From assembly GCA_014382365.1 (NCBI GenBank), contig JACNJW010000062.1, positions 1-40,399 on the forward strand: a stretch of DNA of 40,399 bases, in the 5' to 3' direction. Source of the DNA: SAR324 cluster bacterium. GTDB lineage: Bacteria; SAR324; NAC60-12. The position numbers and the translations under genes are program-made. This document shows positions 1 through 7,716 of the stretch, piece after piece. Below the pieces are notes generated by a model. That model was not told the DNA's origin. It made no database searches and saw only the letters and a program-made list of their open reading frames with translations. Every line of letters begins with the position of its first letter. Within the stretch, counting starts at the first letter, position 1.

Positions 1-115
1 TATTGTAATTTTGATAGCCTTCCTTGAAACTTTCCAGATCTTCACGACTACATGCGCTTAATCCAAGCAAGCAGACTAAACCAAAAATCCAAATTATTTT
101 TACAAAAATACTCAT
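1..115 (-). CDS. Lipoprotein, N-terminal fragment (runs off window)
   Basis: Reading leftward from the ATG at 115, the frame encodes a signal peptide with a clear lipobox (LSAC) followed by SREDLESFKEG and stays open to the window edge. The start is well supported by AAGGAG about six bases upstream on the minus strand. The mature protein would be lipid-anchored at the +1 cysteine. Only 38 codons are visible, so its function cannot be told. It lies at the edge of the metal-handling island and may belong to it. Confidence 0.7.
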   Translation of the reverse strand, partial: MSIFVKIIWIFGLVCLLGLSACSREDLESFKEGYQNYN

Positions 116-340
116 TATTCTCCTTTTATTTACTTTTATATTCAATGTTTCGCCTCACTCATTAGCTATTATGTTGGCAAACTGCGTTCCATAAAATATA
201 TATTTGAAAATTATATTTATATTCAATAATTTCAATACTATAATAAAAAATACTATTGTTATTTTGCACAACAGAAAGCACAGTGGGGACGCTGCCGGGG
301 TCAAAACAGGAAGTGAGAATGGGGATTGGGGAAAAATAAA

Positions 341-393
341 ACCGCACCTCAAATCCAGACAGAGGGAAGGATTGTCCAGACTCTCGGTGCGGT
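341..393 (-). terminator. Likely Rho-independent terminator of the His/Met-rich protein gene
   Basis: On the minus strand an 8-bp perfect stem, ACCGCACC with GGTGCGGT, is followed directly by TTTTATTTTT. It lies just downstream of the stop codon at 407-409. The loop is long (37 bases) but could fold internally. The arms are 386-393 and 341-348. Confidence 0.55.
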
Positions 394-406
394 TCTGATG
401 TGGGGT

Positions 407-979
407 TTATTCGGAAACGCTGAATTTACCTTTTGGTCCGTGAGGTCCGTCACTCATACGAGAGTAAATTGCATTAGCCTCATCCTGAGTAATACGACCT
501 TCATCTGCAGCCGTTTTGACTATTTGCACCATTTTAGCGTGCATCGATGTCTGCATTTTTTCGAAGTTAATATCATGCTTTTGCAGTAAAGCACGCATAG
601 AATACTTCTTTGTATCCTGCTCAATTTGCTCCACGGTCTGCCCGCTCAATTCGGCAAGTACCTCTGTTTGGGCTTTTTGCATTTCATCACGAAATAAGCG
701 CCCAGGTCCCAGCATGCCCATCATTTCTGGGGCACCTGACATTCCTCTCCAGGATCCGCGTTGATGTCTTCCGAAGGAATGATCCTGTTGTTTAGCCTGA
801 GCCCAATGTCCATTTCGGCCATTCTGTCCATGTTGATACATGCCTGCACCATTCCCGGACATTCCTCCATGTCCCCAGCCGTGACCTTCTCCAGACCAGT
901 TATGTGCCAGTGCAACACCTCCGGCCAAAACACTTGCGCCGATTATTCCACCAAACACTATTTTGATTAACTTTTTCAT
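407..979 (-). CDS. His/Met/Gly-rich periplasmic protein (DUF2680/Spy-like)
   Basis: A 190-aa exported protein. It has a signal peptide (residues about 1-25, ending ALA), then a Gly/His/Met-rich stretch (about 26-95; GEGHGWGHGGM, MYQHGQ, MMGMLGPG) that looks suited to binding soft metals. A helical C-terminal half carries DEGRITQDEANAIYSRM, which resembles the DUF2680/YckD pattern. By analogy with Spy, CpxP and CnrX it may be a periplasmic metal-sensing, metal-buffering or chaperone protein; no exact LTxxQ motif was seen, so this is inference. AGAGGTAG lies just upstream of the ATG. It has its own copy of the shared island promoter at 1049-1083 and a terminator after it, so it is probably a single-gene unit. 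Confidence 0.85.
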   Translation of the reverse strand: MKKLIKIVFGGIIGASVLAGGVALAHNWSGEGHGWGHGGMSGNGAGMYQHGQNGRNGHWAQAKQQDHSFGRHQRGSWRGMSGAPEMMGMLGPGRLFRDEMQKAQTEVLAELSGQTVEQIEQDTKKYSMRALLQKHDINFEKMQTSMHAKMVQIVKTAADEGRITQDEANAIYSRMSDGPHGPKGKFSVSE

Positions 980-1048
980 ACTACCTCTATTAATTAGCAG
1001 TTAAATTAGATTACGTAAAAAAGACACCATGTCTTTTAACTTGATTCC

Positions 1049-1083
1049 AGTTTAACAATTCAATGTGAAGGAAATTTGAAGAA
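1049..1083 (-). promoter_or_regulatory. Shared regulon promoter, copy A (drives 407-979)
   Basis: Minus strand: half-sites TTCTTCA (1083-1077) and TCCTTCA (1072-1066), 11 bp apart with spacer AATT. TTCAC starts at 1069 and a -10-like TAAACT occupies 1054-1049, exactly 15 bases later. There is no good -35 hexamer, as expected for an activator-dependent promoter. Predicted transcription runs left into the His/Met-rich protein gene. Confidence 0.7.
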
Positions 1084-1111
1084 ATTATGGGAAAGTTGTG
1101 AATAATTTAAT

Positions 1112-1140
1112 TTGTTTTTTACCTGATACACCTATATAGT
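1112..1140 (+). promoter_or_regulatory. Sigma70-like promoter for the 1175 gene
   Basis: TTGTTT at 1112-1117 and TATAGT at 1135-1140 are separated by exactly 17 bases, with the predicted start near 1147, some 28 bases before the GTG. It is divergent from copy A of the regulon promoter, so a regulator bound there could influence both directions. Confidence 0.4.
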
Positions 1141-1174
1141 ATTTACAGGTTGAACTTTTTATTAAAAAAACACT

Positions 1175-1612
1175 GTGCTCAGTAAACTAAAGGCAAAATT
1201 AATCTTAGCTAAAATCATTGTTTGGATGATTGCGCTATTTTTTATTCTGCCTCCGGCCTTGTCTGCCATCTGTGTTTCTGGACAAATGAAATTCTCAGAG
1301 ACTCTCTCGGCAGATATCATTTTCCCGGTTGTGCCTGACAGCAATACTGCTGCAAAAAAATGCTGTCCAAACAAGTCTGACCCGAACACCAGCAAATGGA
1401 GTCAGCATTGTGATTACTTAGAGTCAGTGCAATTCAGTAAAATCCTCAAGACCTCAGTGTTTAACACGAAGTTATTTGCATCAAAAATTATTTTCAGCAG
1501 AACTTTGAACTTAATCACTAAATTCAGAAGCCTGCATTCATCTTCCTCACCTCCCCTGTTATTTTCTTACAATTCTCCTCTTTTTGAACAAAAGACAGCA
1601 CTTTTGATTTGA
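1175..1612 (+). CDS. Small secreted protein of unknown function
   Basis: A 145-aa frame from a GTG at 1175. A strongly hydrophobic N-terminal segment (about 10-32) ends ALSA and looks like a signal peptide. The mature part has a KKCCPNKSD cysteine pair. The C-terminus (SSSP, then LFEQKTALLI) resembles the C-terminus of the protein at 7717-8118, which suggests two divergent members of one family. No convincing Shine-Dalgarno precedes the GTG, and an internal ATG near 1226 would cut the signal peptide, so the start is uncertain. Position inside the metal island suggests an envelope role. I do not recognise the family. Confidence 0.5.
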   Translation: MLSKLKAKLILAKIIVWMIALFFILPPALSAICVSGQMKFSETLSADIIFPVVPDSNTAAKKCCPNKSDPNTSKWSQHCDYLESVQFSKILKTSVFNTKLFASKIIFSRTLNLITKFRSLHSSSSPPLLFSYNSPLFEQKTALLI

Positions 1613-1777
1613 ACGCCGAGTCAGATTAATTTTTTTAATCATAAGTGTCAGATTTATACAAATTTCAAAACTATGTGATCTTATTAACACCGGCTTTTAA
1701 TTTCTATTCGGTGTTATATGCTTGCTAACATTTTTTTGTACCTTTGATTGTAACATTGGTTTAACTGGCGAGATGAA

Positions 1778-2131
1778 ATGAACACGAAAGAGCACAGACA
1801 GGTACTAAATGAGGCTTTTCTTGTTAACAGAAAACTTAAACTTGAAGGCTTGATAGAGCAAAATAAGTCCTCAATTCTAGCTGAAATTGCACAATTACAT
1901 GGAATTGTCTCAACTTCAATTGTGGATGAAATAATGCTCTTAAAGGTATCTTATGATGGTTCAAAATTAGGAATGAACGATTTCGAACACATTTTGAATA
2001 CTTTTAATTGCCAATTTGCAACTGACTGGTGGAGCCGCTGCAAATTAAATTGGTACCGTTCTATTGACAACAACATTAGAGATAATGCGGCTCATGTTCC
2101 GCATTGCTGTAATAAACCACCTGCTCAATAA
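1778..2131 (+). CDS. Degenerate HMA-like protein with His/Cys-Cys tail
   Basis: A 117-aa soluble protein. Residues about 40-75 (GIVSTSIVDE, LLKVSYDGSKL, FEHIL) follow the beta-alpha-beta rhythm of heavy-metal-associated (HMA) domains but lack the canonical CxxC loop. The C-terminus has DNAAHVPHCCNKPP, with His106, His109, Cys110 and Cys111 as plausible Cu(I) or Zn ligands, plus Cys78 and Cys88. It may be a cytoplasmic metallochaperone or metal-responsive accessory; the HMA link is inference from pattern. The start at 1778 has only a weak upstream purine stretch (GGCGAG). It precedes the SHOCT and cytochrome genes on the same strand. Confidence 0.75.
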   Translation: MNTKEHRQVLNEAFLVNRKLKLEGLIEQNKSSILAEIAQLHGIVSTSIVDEIMLLKVSYDGSKLGMNDFEHILNTFNCQFATDWWSRCKLNWYRSIDNNIRDNAAHVPHCCNKPPAQ

Positions 2132-2196
2132 TCATTGCTTTTTCCAATCAAGGTCAAAAGCACTTAAACATTTTAATTGCAATTCAGGAGAATATT

Positions 2197-2496
2197 ATGA
2201 GACATAGCATTTTTGCATCATTAATCATATCACTTCCATCCTCATTAATAGCCGGCACAGGAACGATGATGGGAAACTGGGGAGATCATTCGCCAGGCTG
2301 GTTTGGAGGAATGGGTTGGATTTTTATGTTGTTTTTCTGGGGTTTAGTTATTTTGGGTATCATTGCTTTGCTTAAGTGGATTATTGCTCCAAAAGCTGCC
2401 ATCACAAATTCAGCTCTGGATATCCTCAATGAACGATATGCAAAAGGTGAAATCGACAAACAGGAATTTGAAAACAAAAAACAAGATATCAACTGA
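2197..2496 (+). CDS. SHOCT-domain membrane protein
   Basis: A 99-aa protein with an N-terminal signal-like segment, a Gly/Trp/Met-rich linker (GTMMGNWGDHSPGW), one strong membrane segment (about residues 40-63) and a C-terminal SHOCT motif (LDILNERYAKGEIDKQEFE). SHOCT domains are short helices often found at the end of small membrane proteins; their role is poorly defined. AGGAG lies eight bases before the ATG. The next gene starts 11 bases after its stop, so the two are likely co-transcribed. Proteins of this shape are common beside copper-resistance genes, which fits the context. Confidence 0.85.
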   Translation: MRHSIFASLIISLPSSLIAGTGTMMGNWGDHSPGWFGGMGWIFMLFFWGLVILGIIALLKWIIAPKAAITNSALDILNERYAKGEIDKQEFENKKQDIN

Positions 2497-2507
2497 GAAA
2501 GATTATT

Positions 2508-3011
2508 ATGAAGAAAAATCAAAAAAGCAAATCAGGTAAGCAACAAAATAGTGGACAAACTAAGTCCAAAAAGAAAGAACCACTTTGGATGTGGTTAGGT
2601 CTGGGAATTTCCATTGTTATAGGAATAACAGCATATTTATATTATCAACCACCGGAAACTTTATCCGCATCAGCAACACCAGAACAAGTAGCACTTGGAG
2701 AAAAACTGTTTGCAGAAAATTGTCTGAGCTGCCACGGACAAGGTGCAAGAGGGGAAAATCCCGCACAATCACGCGGTGGACAAAAAGCAGACGGAAGTTA
2801 TCTGGCTCCGGCATTAAACGGAACTGGACACGCCTGGCATCATCCAAATGAAATGCTGTTCTCTACCGTAAAAGACGGTTCCATCGCAAAAGGTTCTACT
2901 ATGATTGGATTCAGTGACAGACTATCAGATGCTGAAATTGTCGCAGTACTTCAGTATGTGAAATCATTATGGCCGGATGAAATACAAGTGAGACATGCAA
3001 TGCGTCCCTGA
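2508..3011 (+). CDS. Membrane-anchored mono-haem cytochrome c
   Basis: A 167-aa protein with a Lys/Gln-rich cytoplasmic N-terminus (1-25), one membrane anchor (about 26-46) and a periplasmic class I cytochrome c domain. The haem-binding CLSCH is at residues 72-76, and the likely distal methionine ligand is Met132 in GSTMIGF. An acidic helix, LSDAEIVAVLQYVKSLW, closes the fold. It probably transfers electrons in the periplasm, perhaps from the multicopper oxidase or another metal redox step nearby; the partner is inference. It follows the SHOCT gene by 11 bases, so the two form an operon. Confidence 0.9.
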   Translation: MKKNQKSKSGKQQNSGQTKSKKKEPLWMWLGLGISIVIGITAYLYYQPPETLSASATPEQVALGEKLFAENCLSCHGQGARGENPAQSRGGQKADGSYLAPALNGTGHAWHHPNEMLFSTVKDGSIAKGSTMIGFSDRLSDAEIVAVLQYVKSLWPDEIQVRHAMRP

Positions 3012-3053
3012 AAAATTAAATAGAAAAAGGTCCGAACAAAAACGTCTGATAAT

Positions 3054-3094
3054 AGTGGCATTTCCAAGTAGTTCCGACAGTTGGAAATGCTGCT
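3054..3094. repeat. Inverted repeat after the cytochrome gene
   Basis: GCATTTCCAA at 3058-3067 pairs perfectly with TTGGAAATGC at 3081-3090. The stem can be extended outward to 3054/3094 with two G-T pairs. The loop is 13 bases. There is no U-run on either side, so it is not a classical terminator; it may protect the 3' end of the cytochrome transcript or bind a dimeric regulator. Confidence 0.5.
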
Positions 3095-3234
3095 AAACTG
3101 TGATCAGATAGTTTTGTACCTTAAGTCGGAATGACGCAACACCTAAACAGCATCTGGATAATTTTACTATTCCGGTATACTGATTTAGGTGGCTTGAATT
3201 TTAAATCTTTTGTGGCAATTAATATAATTAATGG

Positions 3235-3269
3235 ATCTTCATATTTTCTTCACTTTGTTTTGCTAGAAT
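3235..3269 (+). promoter_or_regulatory. Shared regulon promoter, copy D (drives the oxidase operon)
   Basis: Plus strand: half-sites ATCTTCA (3235-3241) and TTCTTCA (3246-3252), 11 bp apart with spacer TATT. TTCAC starts at 3249 and the -10 TAGAAT is at 3264-3269, exactly 15 bases later. The predicted start is near 3276, about 40 bases before the oxidase ATG. Confidence 0.75.
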
Positions 3270-3314
3270 TTATGAACTATCCATTAAATTATAATTATTT
3301 CAGGAAATAAAATC

Positions 3315-4820
3315 ATGTTTTCAAGACGCAAATTCTTACAATCTACGTTACTTTACTCAGTACTGCCTTTTAGTATTTTACAGGCAAAGGAAAACACTAA
3401 ATTTCACAATCCGTTTCAGGTTCCACCTTTGGCTGCCTCAAAGAGGAAAGGACGTGATCTCTTTTTCGACTTGAGAGTACAAGCCGGAGAAAGTGCAATT
3501 TTACCAAATGTACTCACACCTACTCTTGGAATCAACCAGCCATTTTTAGGAGAAACGATCCGGGCCAATCGCGGAGATCGAGTCCACATAAAAGTAAAAA
3601 ACAGCTTAAACGAAGCTACTACTTTACACTGGCACGGCATGAAACTTCCTGCAAAAATGGATGGCGGCCCCCATCAGTCGATTGCTCCTGACTCTGAATG
3701 GCTAAGTGAATTTGATATTATCCAAAATGCAGCCACACTCTGGTATCACTCTCATCAAATGCACCAAACCGGAAAACAGGTTTATCACGGATTGGCAGGT
3801 ATGTTCATCATAAATGATGATGAAAGTCGAAATTTGGATTTACCTAATGATTATGGTGTCGATGATTTTCCAGTGATAATTCAGGATCGAGAGTTTAATC
3901 AGGATGGTTCTTTCCGTTATGTAACTTCGATGCACGATTTAATGATGGGCAAAGCAGGAAACACAGTCTTAGTAAACGGAGTCAATAAACCTCTCTTAAA
4001 AACAGATAAACCTTTGATTAGACTTCGTATTCTTAATGGTTCAAATGCACGAATTTACAACTTGGCTTTCCACGATTTTCGCCAATTTCATATCATTGCC
4101 AGCGATGGCGGCTTACTTGAAAAACCGTTCAAAACCAAATCGTTCACTTTAGCACCAGCAGAGCGTGTTGAAATACTGGTTGATATTTCTGACGGGGAAA
4201 TGCCAATTTTAACACATATTACACCCTCAAATTCTGGCAGTGAAGAAGGGATGATGGGGCAAATGATGGACAGAATGATGGGAGTCGAAGAAGCTGTTAA
4301 CCGATTTGATATTTTTCAAATTGATGCCCGTGAAGTTACTGCTTCAAAAGTTAAAATTCCAGAAAATTTAGCAACATTTGAGCCTCTTCCGGATGCTGTT
4401 GTTCACAAAAGAGTCTTTAAATTAGAAATGGACATGATGAGTGCCATGATGAAAGGCAGTCCACAAGGACAACTCACCATCAATGGCGGCAGCATGGACA
4501 TCAATCATATCAACGAAACAATACAAGCAGGCAGCAGCGAAATATGGGTGCTCGAAAATCATTCCATGATGGCACATCCGTTTCATATTCATGATGTCCA
4601 GTTCCGGATCGTTAAACGTGAATCTGCAAAATTTGGTAAGCAAAAAATATCAGGTCATGAAGCCGGATATAAGGACATCGTGTTGGTAAATCCTGACGAA
4701 CGGGTGGAGGTTTTGATGAAGTTTCCGGAATTTCGTGATCCAGAAACACCATACATGTATCATTGTCATATTTTAGAACATGAAGATGCAGGCATGATGG
4801 GACAATTTGTCACGGTCTGA
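3315..4820 (+). CDS. cueO: Multicopper oxidase, CueO-like
   Basis: A 501-aa periplasmic oxidase with three cupredoxin domains. A twin-arginine leader (SRRKFLQS) indicates folded export through Tat. Copper ligand motifs are complete: HWHG at 105-108, WYHSHQMH at 143-150, HPFHIH at 421-426 and HCHILEHEDAGMM at 483-495 with Cys484 and Met494 for type 1 copper. Methionine-rich stretches at 313-322 and 372-379 resemble the substrate-copper region of CueO. It probably oxidises Cu(I) to less toxic Cu(II) and may act on other metals or phenols. It is first in a five-gene operon and has the shared promoter 46 bases upstream of its ATG. The symbol is by similarity; the wider CopA/SufI-like group is the alternative. 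Confidence 0.92.
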   Translation: MFSRRKFLQSTLLYSVLPFSILQAKENTKFHNPFQVPPLAASKRKGRDLFFDLRVQAGESAILPNVLTPTLGINQPFLGETIRANRGDRVHIKVKNSLNEATTLHWHGMKLPAKMDGGPHQSIAPDSEWLSEFDIIQNAATLWYHSHQMHQTGKQVYHGLAGMFIINDDESRNLDLPNDYGVDDFPVIIQDREFNQDGSFRYVTSMHDLMMGKAGNTVLVNGVNKPLLKTDKPLIRLRILNGSNARIYNLAFHDFRQFHIIASDGGLLEKPFKTKSFTLAPAERVEILVDISDGEMPILTHITPSNSGSEEGMMGQMMDRMMGVEEAVNRFDIFQIDAREVTASKVKIPENLATFEPLPDAVVHKRVFKLEMDMMSAMMKGSPQGQLTINGGSMDINHINETIQAGSSEIWVLENHSMMAHPFHIHDVQFRIVKRESAKFGKQKISGHEAGYKDIVLVNPDERVEVLMKFPEFRDPETPYMYHCHILEHEDAGMMGQFVTV

Positions 4821-4869
4821 GTAATCCGGAAAAGAGTTTCTGGAGCAATAATTTATTTGGAGATGATAA

Positions 4870-5601
4870 ATGAAAAACTATTATCGCAGTTTAATCTTTG
4901 GAATATGCTTATTGCTGACAGTGCCGGAAATTCTATTTGCCGATTCTGCAGCCTCACGTTCAACTGATCCGTTACAAGTTCAGTTTGATTTGGGTGGAAG
5001 CATCGGCTACCACTTGTCAGACTCGCTGTATTTTGGTGCATTGTCTTCCGGATATTTAATGCTCGGTTTTTCAGGTATGGGCATGAGTCCCAAACATGGA
5101 GGAGAAGAACACCAGGAGGAAGGTGAAGAGCATGAAGGCGAAGAAATGTATCACGATTCAGGTGGGCTACATGACACCAAAGGTAACTACAGTTTAAAAG
5201 CCATGGAAATGCGCTATTCTCCTTTTAGCAGCAGTGGATTTTATCTGACCCTTGGTTACTACCAGGCTTCCGGTATGTCTGAAACAATTAAGTACAGTGC
5301 AGCCACACGAACCATTGGAGCAACACAGTATAGCAACACGGATATGCAGTTGAAAATTGAACGTGACAGCAGTACTGGTCCCATGCTGGGTTTAGGCTGG
5401 AATTGGATTTCAGATTCGGGATTTTCAGGTGGTCTCGGTATGGTCTGGGGAACTACCCGGATTAATCACAAAGTACAGGTGACCAGCACCTCTTCTGCAG
5501 TTTCTGAAGCAGATTTACAAGCTGAAGCTCTTGAGGCGGAAGAACACATGAGCTACGCTCGCATGGTTCAGCCCCGTTTGGCGATTGGCTGGAATTTTTA
5601 A
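4870..5601 (+). CDS. Outer-membrane beta-barrel protein with His/Glu-rich loop
   Basis: A 243-aa protein with a signal peptide (about 1-24, ending FA), then alternating amphipathic strands and a C-terminal RLAIGWNF typical of substrates of the outer-membrane assembly machinery. Between the first strands, residues about 76-105 form a loop rich in His, Glu and Met (KHGGEEHQEEGEEHEGEE), a likely metal-binding patch. The length would suit a small barrel of about eight strands. GGAGATGA precedes the ATG. It lies 49 bases after the oxidase in the same operon, so a role in metal capture or exit across the outer membrane is plausible but not shown. Confidence 0.8.
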   Translation: MKNYYRSLIFGICLLLTVPEILFADSAASRSTDPLQVQFDLGGSIGYHLSDSLYFGALSSGYLMLGFSGMGMSPKHGGEEHQEEGEEHEGEEMYHDSGGLHDTKGNYSLKAMEMRYSPFSSSGFYLTLGYYQASGMSETIKYSAATRTIGATQYSNTDMQLKIERDSSTGPMLGLGWNWISDSGFSGGLGMVWGTTRINHKVQVTSTSSAVSEADLQAEALEAEEHMSYARMVQPRLAIGWNF

Positions 5602-5621
5602 TGAATTAACAAAAAAGAAAC

Positions 5622-6449
5622 ATGGATAACAAACGAAACTCAAACCGAAAAGCTGTTGCCGTCATCGTCGTTTTGCTGGCTTTGATGATACCACTACTTA
5701 TTTTCAGTGTACAAATGAGCCGACAAATCAGTGAACTCAACAACAATATTAATCAAAGTTCTGCCCAGTTGGATGATGAGTATTTGGCACAGAAAATTGA
5801 AGAAGGGATTAAACAATTTATCCAAAAACAACGGCTTGCACAGCAACAGGCAGAGTTGAAACGAATCAGGGATGCAGGTAAAAAAGCAAATAATGTCCGG
5901 AGAGTTTCTGAAGTCAGGGACCACATCTTTGGCAATCCAAATGCAGAAATATCCTTAATTGAATATTCCGACTTTGAGTGTCCTTTTTGTAAACGGTTCC
6001 ATCCCACTGCAAAACGTATTGTTGAAGAATACAACGGAAAAGTGAACTGGGTCTATCGTCACTTCCCGCTTGGCTTTCATAATCCATTAGCACAAAAAGA
6101 AGCAGAAGCCTCAGAATGTGCGAGTGAGTTGGGCGGAAATGAGATGTTCTGGGAATATGCTGATTTGATTTATGAACGGACAAACTCCAACGGAAAAGGG
6201 CTTCCCACAGAATCCCTTGTTCCAATGGCAGAAGAAATTGGCCTGGATGCAGACAAATTTGCAGAGTGTCTGGAAAGCGGAAGACATGCTGAGCGTGTAC
6301 AGGAAGACTTTCGTGAGGGTAGTGAAATTGGAATTACCGGAACTCCAGGAAATGTTTTTCTACATAATAAAACAGGAAAAGCTGTCCTCAAAGCTGGAGC
6401 TTACCCTTTTGATGCACTTAAACTGGAAATTGATCAATTGTTGAAATAA
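5622..6449 (+). CDS. Membrane-anchored DsbA-family thiol oxidoreductase
   Basis: A 275-aa protein with an N-terminal membrane anchor (about 11-31), a coiled-coil stalk rich in Gln, Lys and Glu (about 33-92) and a periplasmic thioredoxin-fold domain of the DsbA/Thioredoxin_4 type. The active site is CPFC at 120-123 in YSDFECPFCKRF, and the cis-proline loop is ITGTPGN. It should form, reduce or isomerise disulfides in exported proteins. In this operon likely clients are the Cys-containing proteins just downstream, or copper-damaged proteins. The gene starts 20 bases after the barrel gene. The Shine-Dalgarno is weak, so coupling to the upstream gene is possible. Confidence 0.9.
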   Translation: MDNKRNSNRKAVAVIVVLLALMIPLLIFSVQMSRQISELNNNINQSSAQLDDEYLAQKIEEGIKQFIQKQRLAQQQAELKRIRDAGKKANNVRRVSEVRDHIFGNPNAEISLIEYSDFECPFCKRFHPTAKRIVEEYNGKVNWVYRHFPLGFHNPLAQKEAEASECASELGGNEMFWEYADLIYERTNSNGKGLPTESLVPMAEEIGLDADKFAECLESGRHAERVQEDFREGSEIGITGTPGNVFLHNKTGKAVLKAGAYPFDALKLEIDQLLK

Positions 6450-6487
6450 TTAATAAACTAACCAACCGAGATTTAACAGAGGTCATA

Positions 6488-7015
6488 ATGATCATTAAAC
6501 AAATTGCTGCACTTTCAAGTTTAACACTCATTTTTTCTGTCTCATCTTTAGTTTTTGCCCATGGGAATGATACTGGACATCGTGGCTGGCACGGCCCAAT
6601 GACTTTTTCTCCTTTCTACAGCAGTAGCGGAAGTTCTGGTTCAAGCAGTCCTTCCAATTGCAAGGCAAGGGAATGTGACAAAAACGCGCTTGATACGGAA
6701 GAAGAAACGTCTGTTTTTCTCAAACAGACCCTCGACTATCTGCCGGAAGAAATTGCACGTGGAGAAGGTGATCGCCTTAAAGCTTTAGCTGGTTTAATTG
6801 GTTGTTCAGAAGATAATCTCTCGGCTTTTTCTTTGCTGCTCAAAACAAATTACCAGGTGCTCTATTCCGAAAGACCATCAAATATTTCCGCTGATAATTC
6901 AAAATTTCTTTTGAATCGTTTGCAGAAAATATTACTTTCTGATCCAGTTTTACACAACAAATGCACCGTTCCGCAAAACACAGCATTCATTTCAAAGCAG
7001 GTGCTGACTTTGTGA
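6488..7015 (+). CDS. Secreted DUF3015-like protein
   Basis: A 175-aa exported protein. The signal peptide (about 1-24) ends VFA, and the mature start is His-containing (HGNDTGHRGWHG). A Ser/Gly linker (SSSGSSGSSSPSNCK) is followed by a helical domain with FLKQTLDYLPEEIARGEGDRLKALAGLIGC. That GEG(D/E)-LxALAxLxGC pattern resembles DUF3015, a periplasmic family of unknown function. Cysteines at about 58, 63, 104 and 159 could form disulfides introduced by the adjacent DsbA-type protein. AGAGGTC precedes the ATG. It is fourth in the oxidase operon. Confidence 0.75.
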   Translation: MIIKQIAALSSLTLIFSVSSLVFAHGNDTGHRGWHGPMTFSPFYSSSGSSGSSSPSNCKARECDKNALDTEEETSVFLKQTLDYLPEEIARGEGDRLKALAGLIGCSEDNLSAFSLLLKTNYQVLYSERPSNISADNSKFLLNRLQKILLSDPVLHNKCTVPQNTAFISKQVLTL

Positions 7016-7066
7016 AGTACACAGAAATGGTAGGTTAAAATTATTAAAGCAATATTATAACAAGAT

Positions 7067-7495
7067 ATGCAAAGATTTAAGCAAATCACGCTCAAAGAAT
7101 GGCTCAGCTCTTTGAGTATCGCAATTGTGGTATTTTTTCTGTTTGGCACTGTGACGGCTTTGTGGAACAACCCTTATTTTATCCGTATGACGGCAGTATC
7201 CGAATTTGATTTTGTCATCCTCACTCTGGAAGCCTTGCTGATCGGTTTATTTTTAGGAGTTAGTGCACCAAACTGCGCCGTTAAAAAAGCTGGAATCGGA
7301 GGTGTTTTCGGTTTTCTTGGTTTCGGTTGCTCAATTTGCAACAAACTTCTTTTGTTATTGTTTGGTTCAAGTTTCCTGCTTTCCTATTTTGAACCCATCC
7401 GGCATTATCTCGGAACGGCAGGGGTTTTAATTTTAACTTACGCGCTTTATCAGAGGTGGACAAGGTCTTTGATATTACATGTAAAATCAGAATAA
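7067..7495 (+). CDS. Small polytopic membrane protein with CSICN motif
   Basis: A 142-aa protein with four predicted membrane segments. The conserved-looking core is APNCAVKKAG, then GFGCSICNKLLLLLFG, so Cys70, Cys88 and Cys91 lie at or in the membrane, and FEPIRHYLG follows. A CxxC at a membrane boundary next to a DsbA-type protein could mean a partner that reoxidises or reduces it (as DsbB, VKOR or ScsB do), or a metal transporter using cysteines as ligands. It lacks the size and motifs of DsbB or DsbD. I do not recognise a named family. It is the last gene of the oxidase operon. Confidence 0.75.
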   Translation: MQRFKQITLKEWLSSLSIAIVVFFLFGTVTALWNNPYFIRMTAVSEFDFVILTLEALLIGLFLGVSAPNCAVKKAGIGGVFGFLGFGCSICNKLLLLLFGSSFLLSYFEPIRHYLGTAGVLILTYALYQRWTRSLILHVKSE

Positions 7496-7605
7496 TAGTT
7501 AGTCCATTTAACTAACAATTGTTTGGATTAGCTGTCTACGTTATCTCCCACCCCTTTTAAAAAAACTGACTCAATTTATTTTGAACTTCACGATTTAAAC
7601 ATATT

Positions 7606-7640
7606 TTCTTCATAATTTCTTCACATTGCACAGCTAAAAT
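7606..7640 (+). promoter_or_regulatory. Shared regulon promoter, copy B (drives 7717 onward)
   Basis: Plus strand: half-sites TTCTTCA (7606-7612) and TTCTTCA (7617-7623), identical and 11 bp apart with spacer TAAT. TTCAC starts at 7620 and the -10 TAAAAT is at 7635-7640, exactly 15 bases later. A further half-site-like AACTTCA at 7584-7590 is 22 bp upstream, in phase with two 11-bp turns. This is the best match among the four copies. Confidence 0.75.
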
Positions 7641-7716
7641 AATAAACAGGACAAAGAATATATAAGTTTCCCTCTAATTAATTTGTTAACTGTATGTTAC
7701 ATATTTTTTCATAAAA

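Larger units (their letters stand above)
3012..3314. other. Intergenic region with two inverted repeats and a regulon promoter
   Basis: No gene is seen. It holds a 10-bp perfect hairpin (3058-3067 with 3081-3090), a looser inverted repeat CACCTAAA (3140-3147) with TTTAGGTG (3184-3191), and copy D of the shared promoter at 3235-3269. Confidence 0.7.

Noticed and set aside
155..398. Short frames on both strands in the first intergenic region
   Set aside because: They overlap one another in conflicting frames, lie in AT-rich DNA and in the terminator of the neighbouring gene, and have no ribosome sites.
407..979. Protein as a true Spy/CpxP orthologue
   Set aside because: The LTxxQ motif is absent and the N-terminal His/Gly/Met-rich part differs; only a general Spy-like role is suggested.
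7067..7495. Membrane protein as DsbB or DsbD
   Set aside because: It has only three cysteines, about four membrane segments and none of the conserved DsbB/DsbD motifs.
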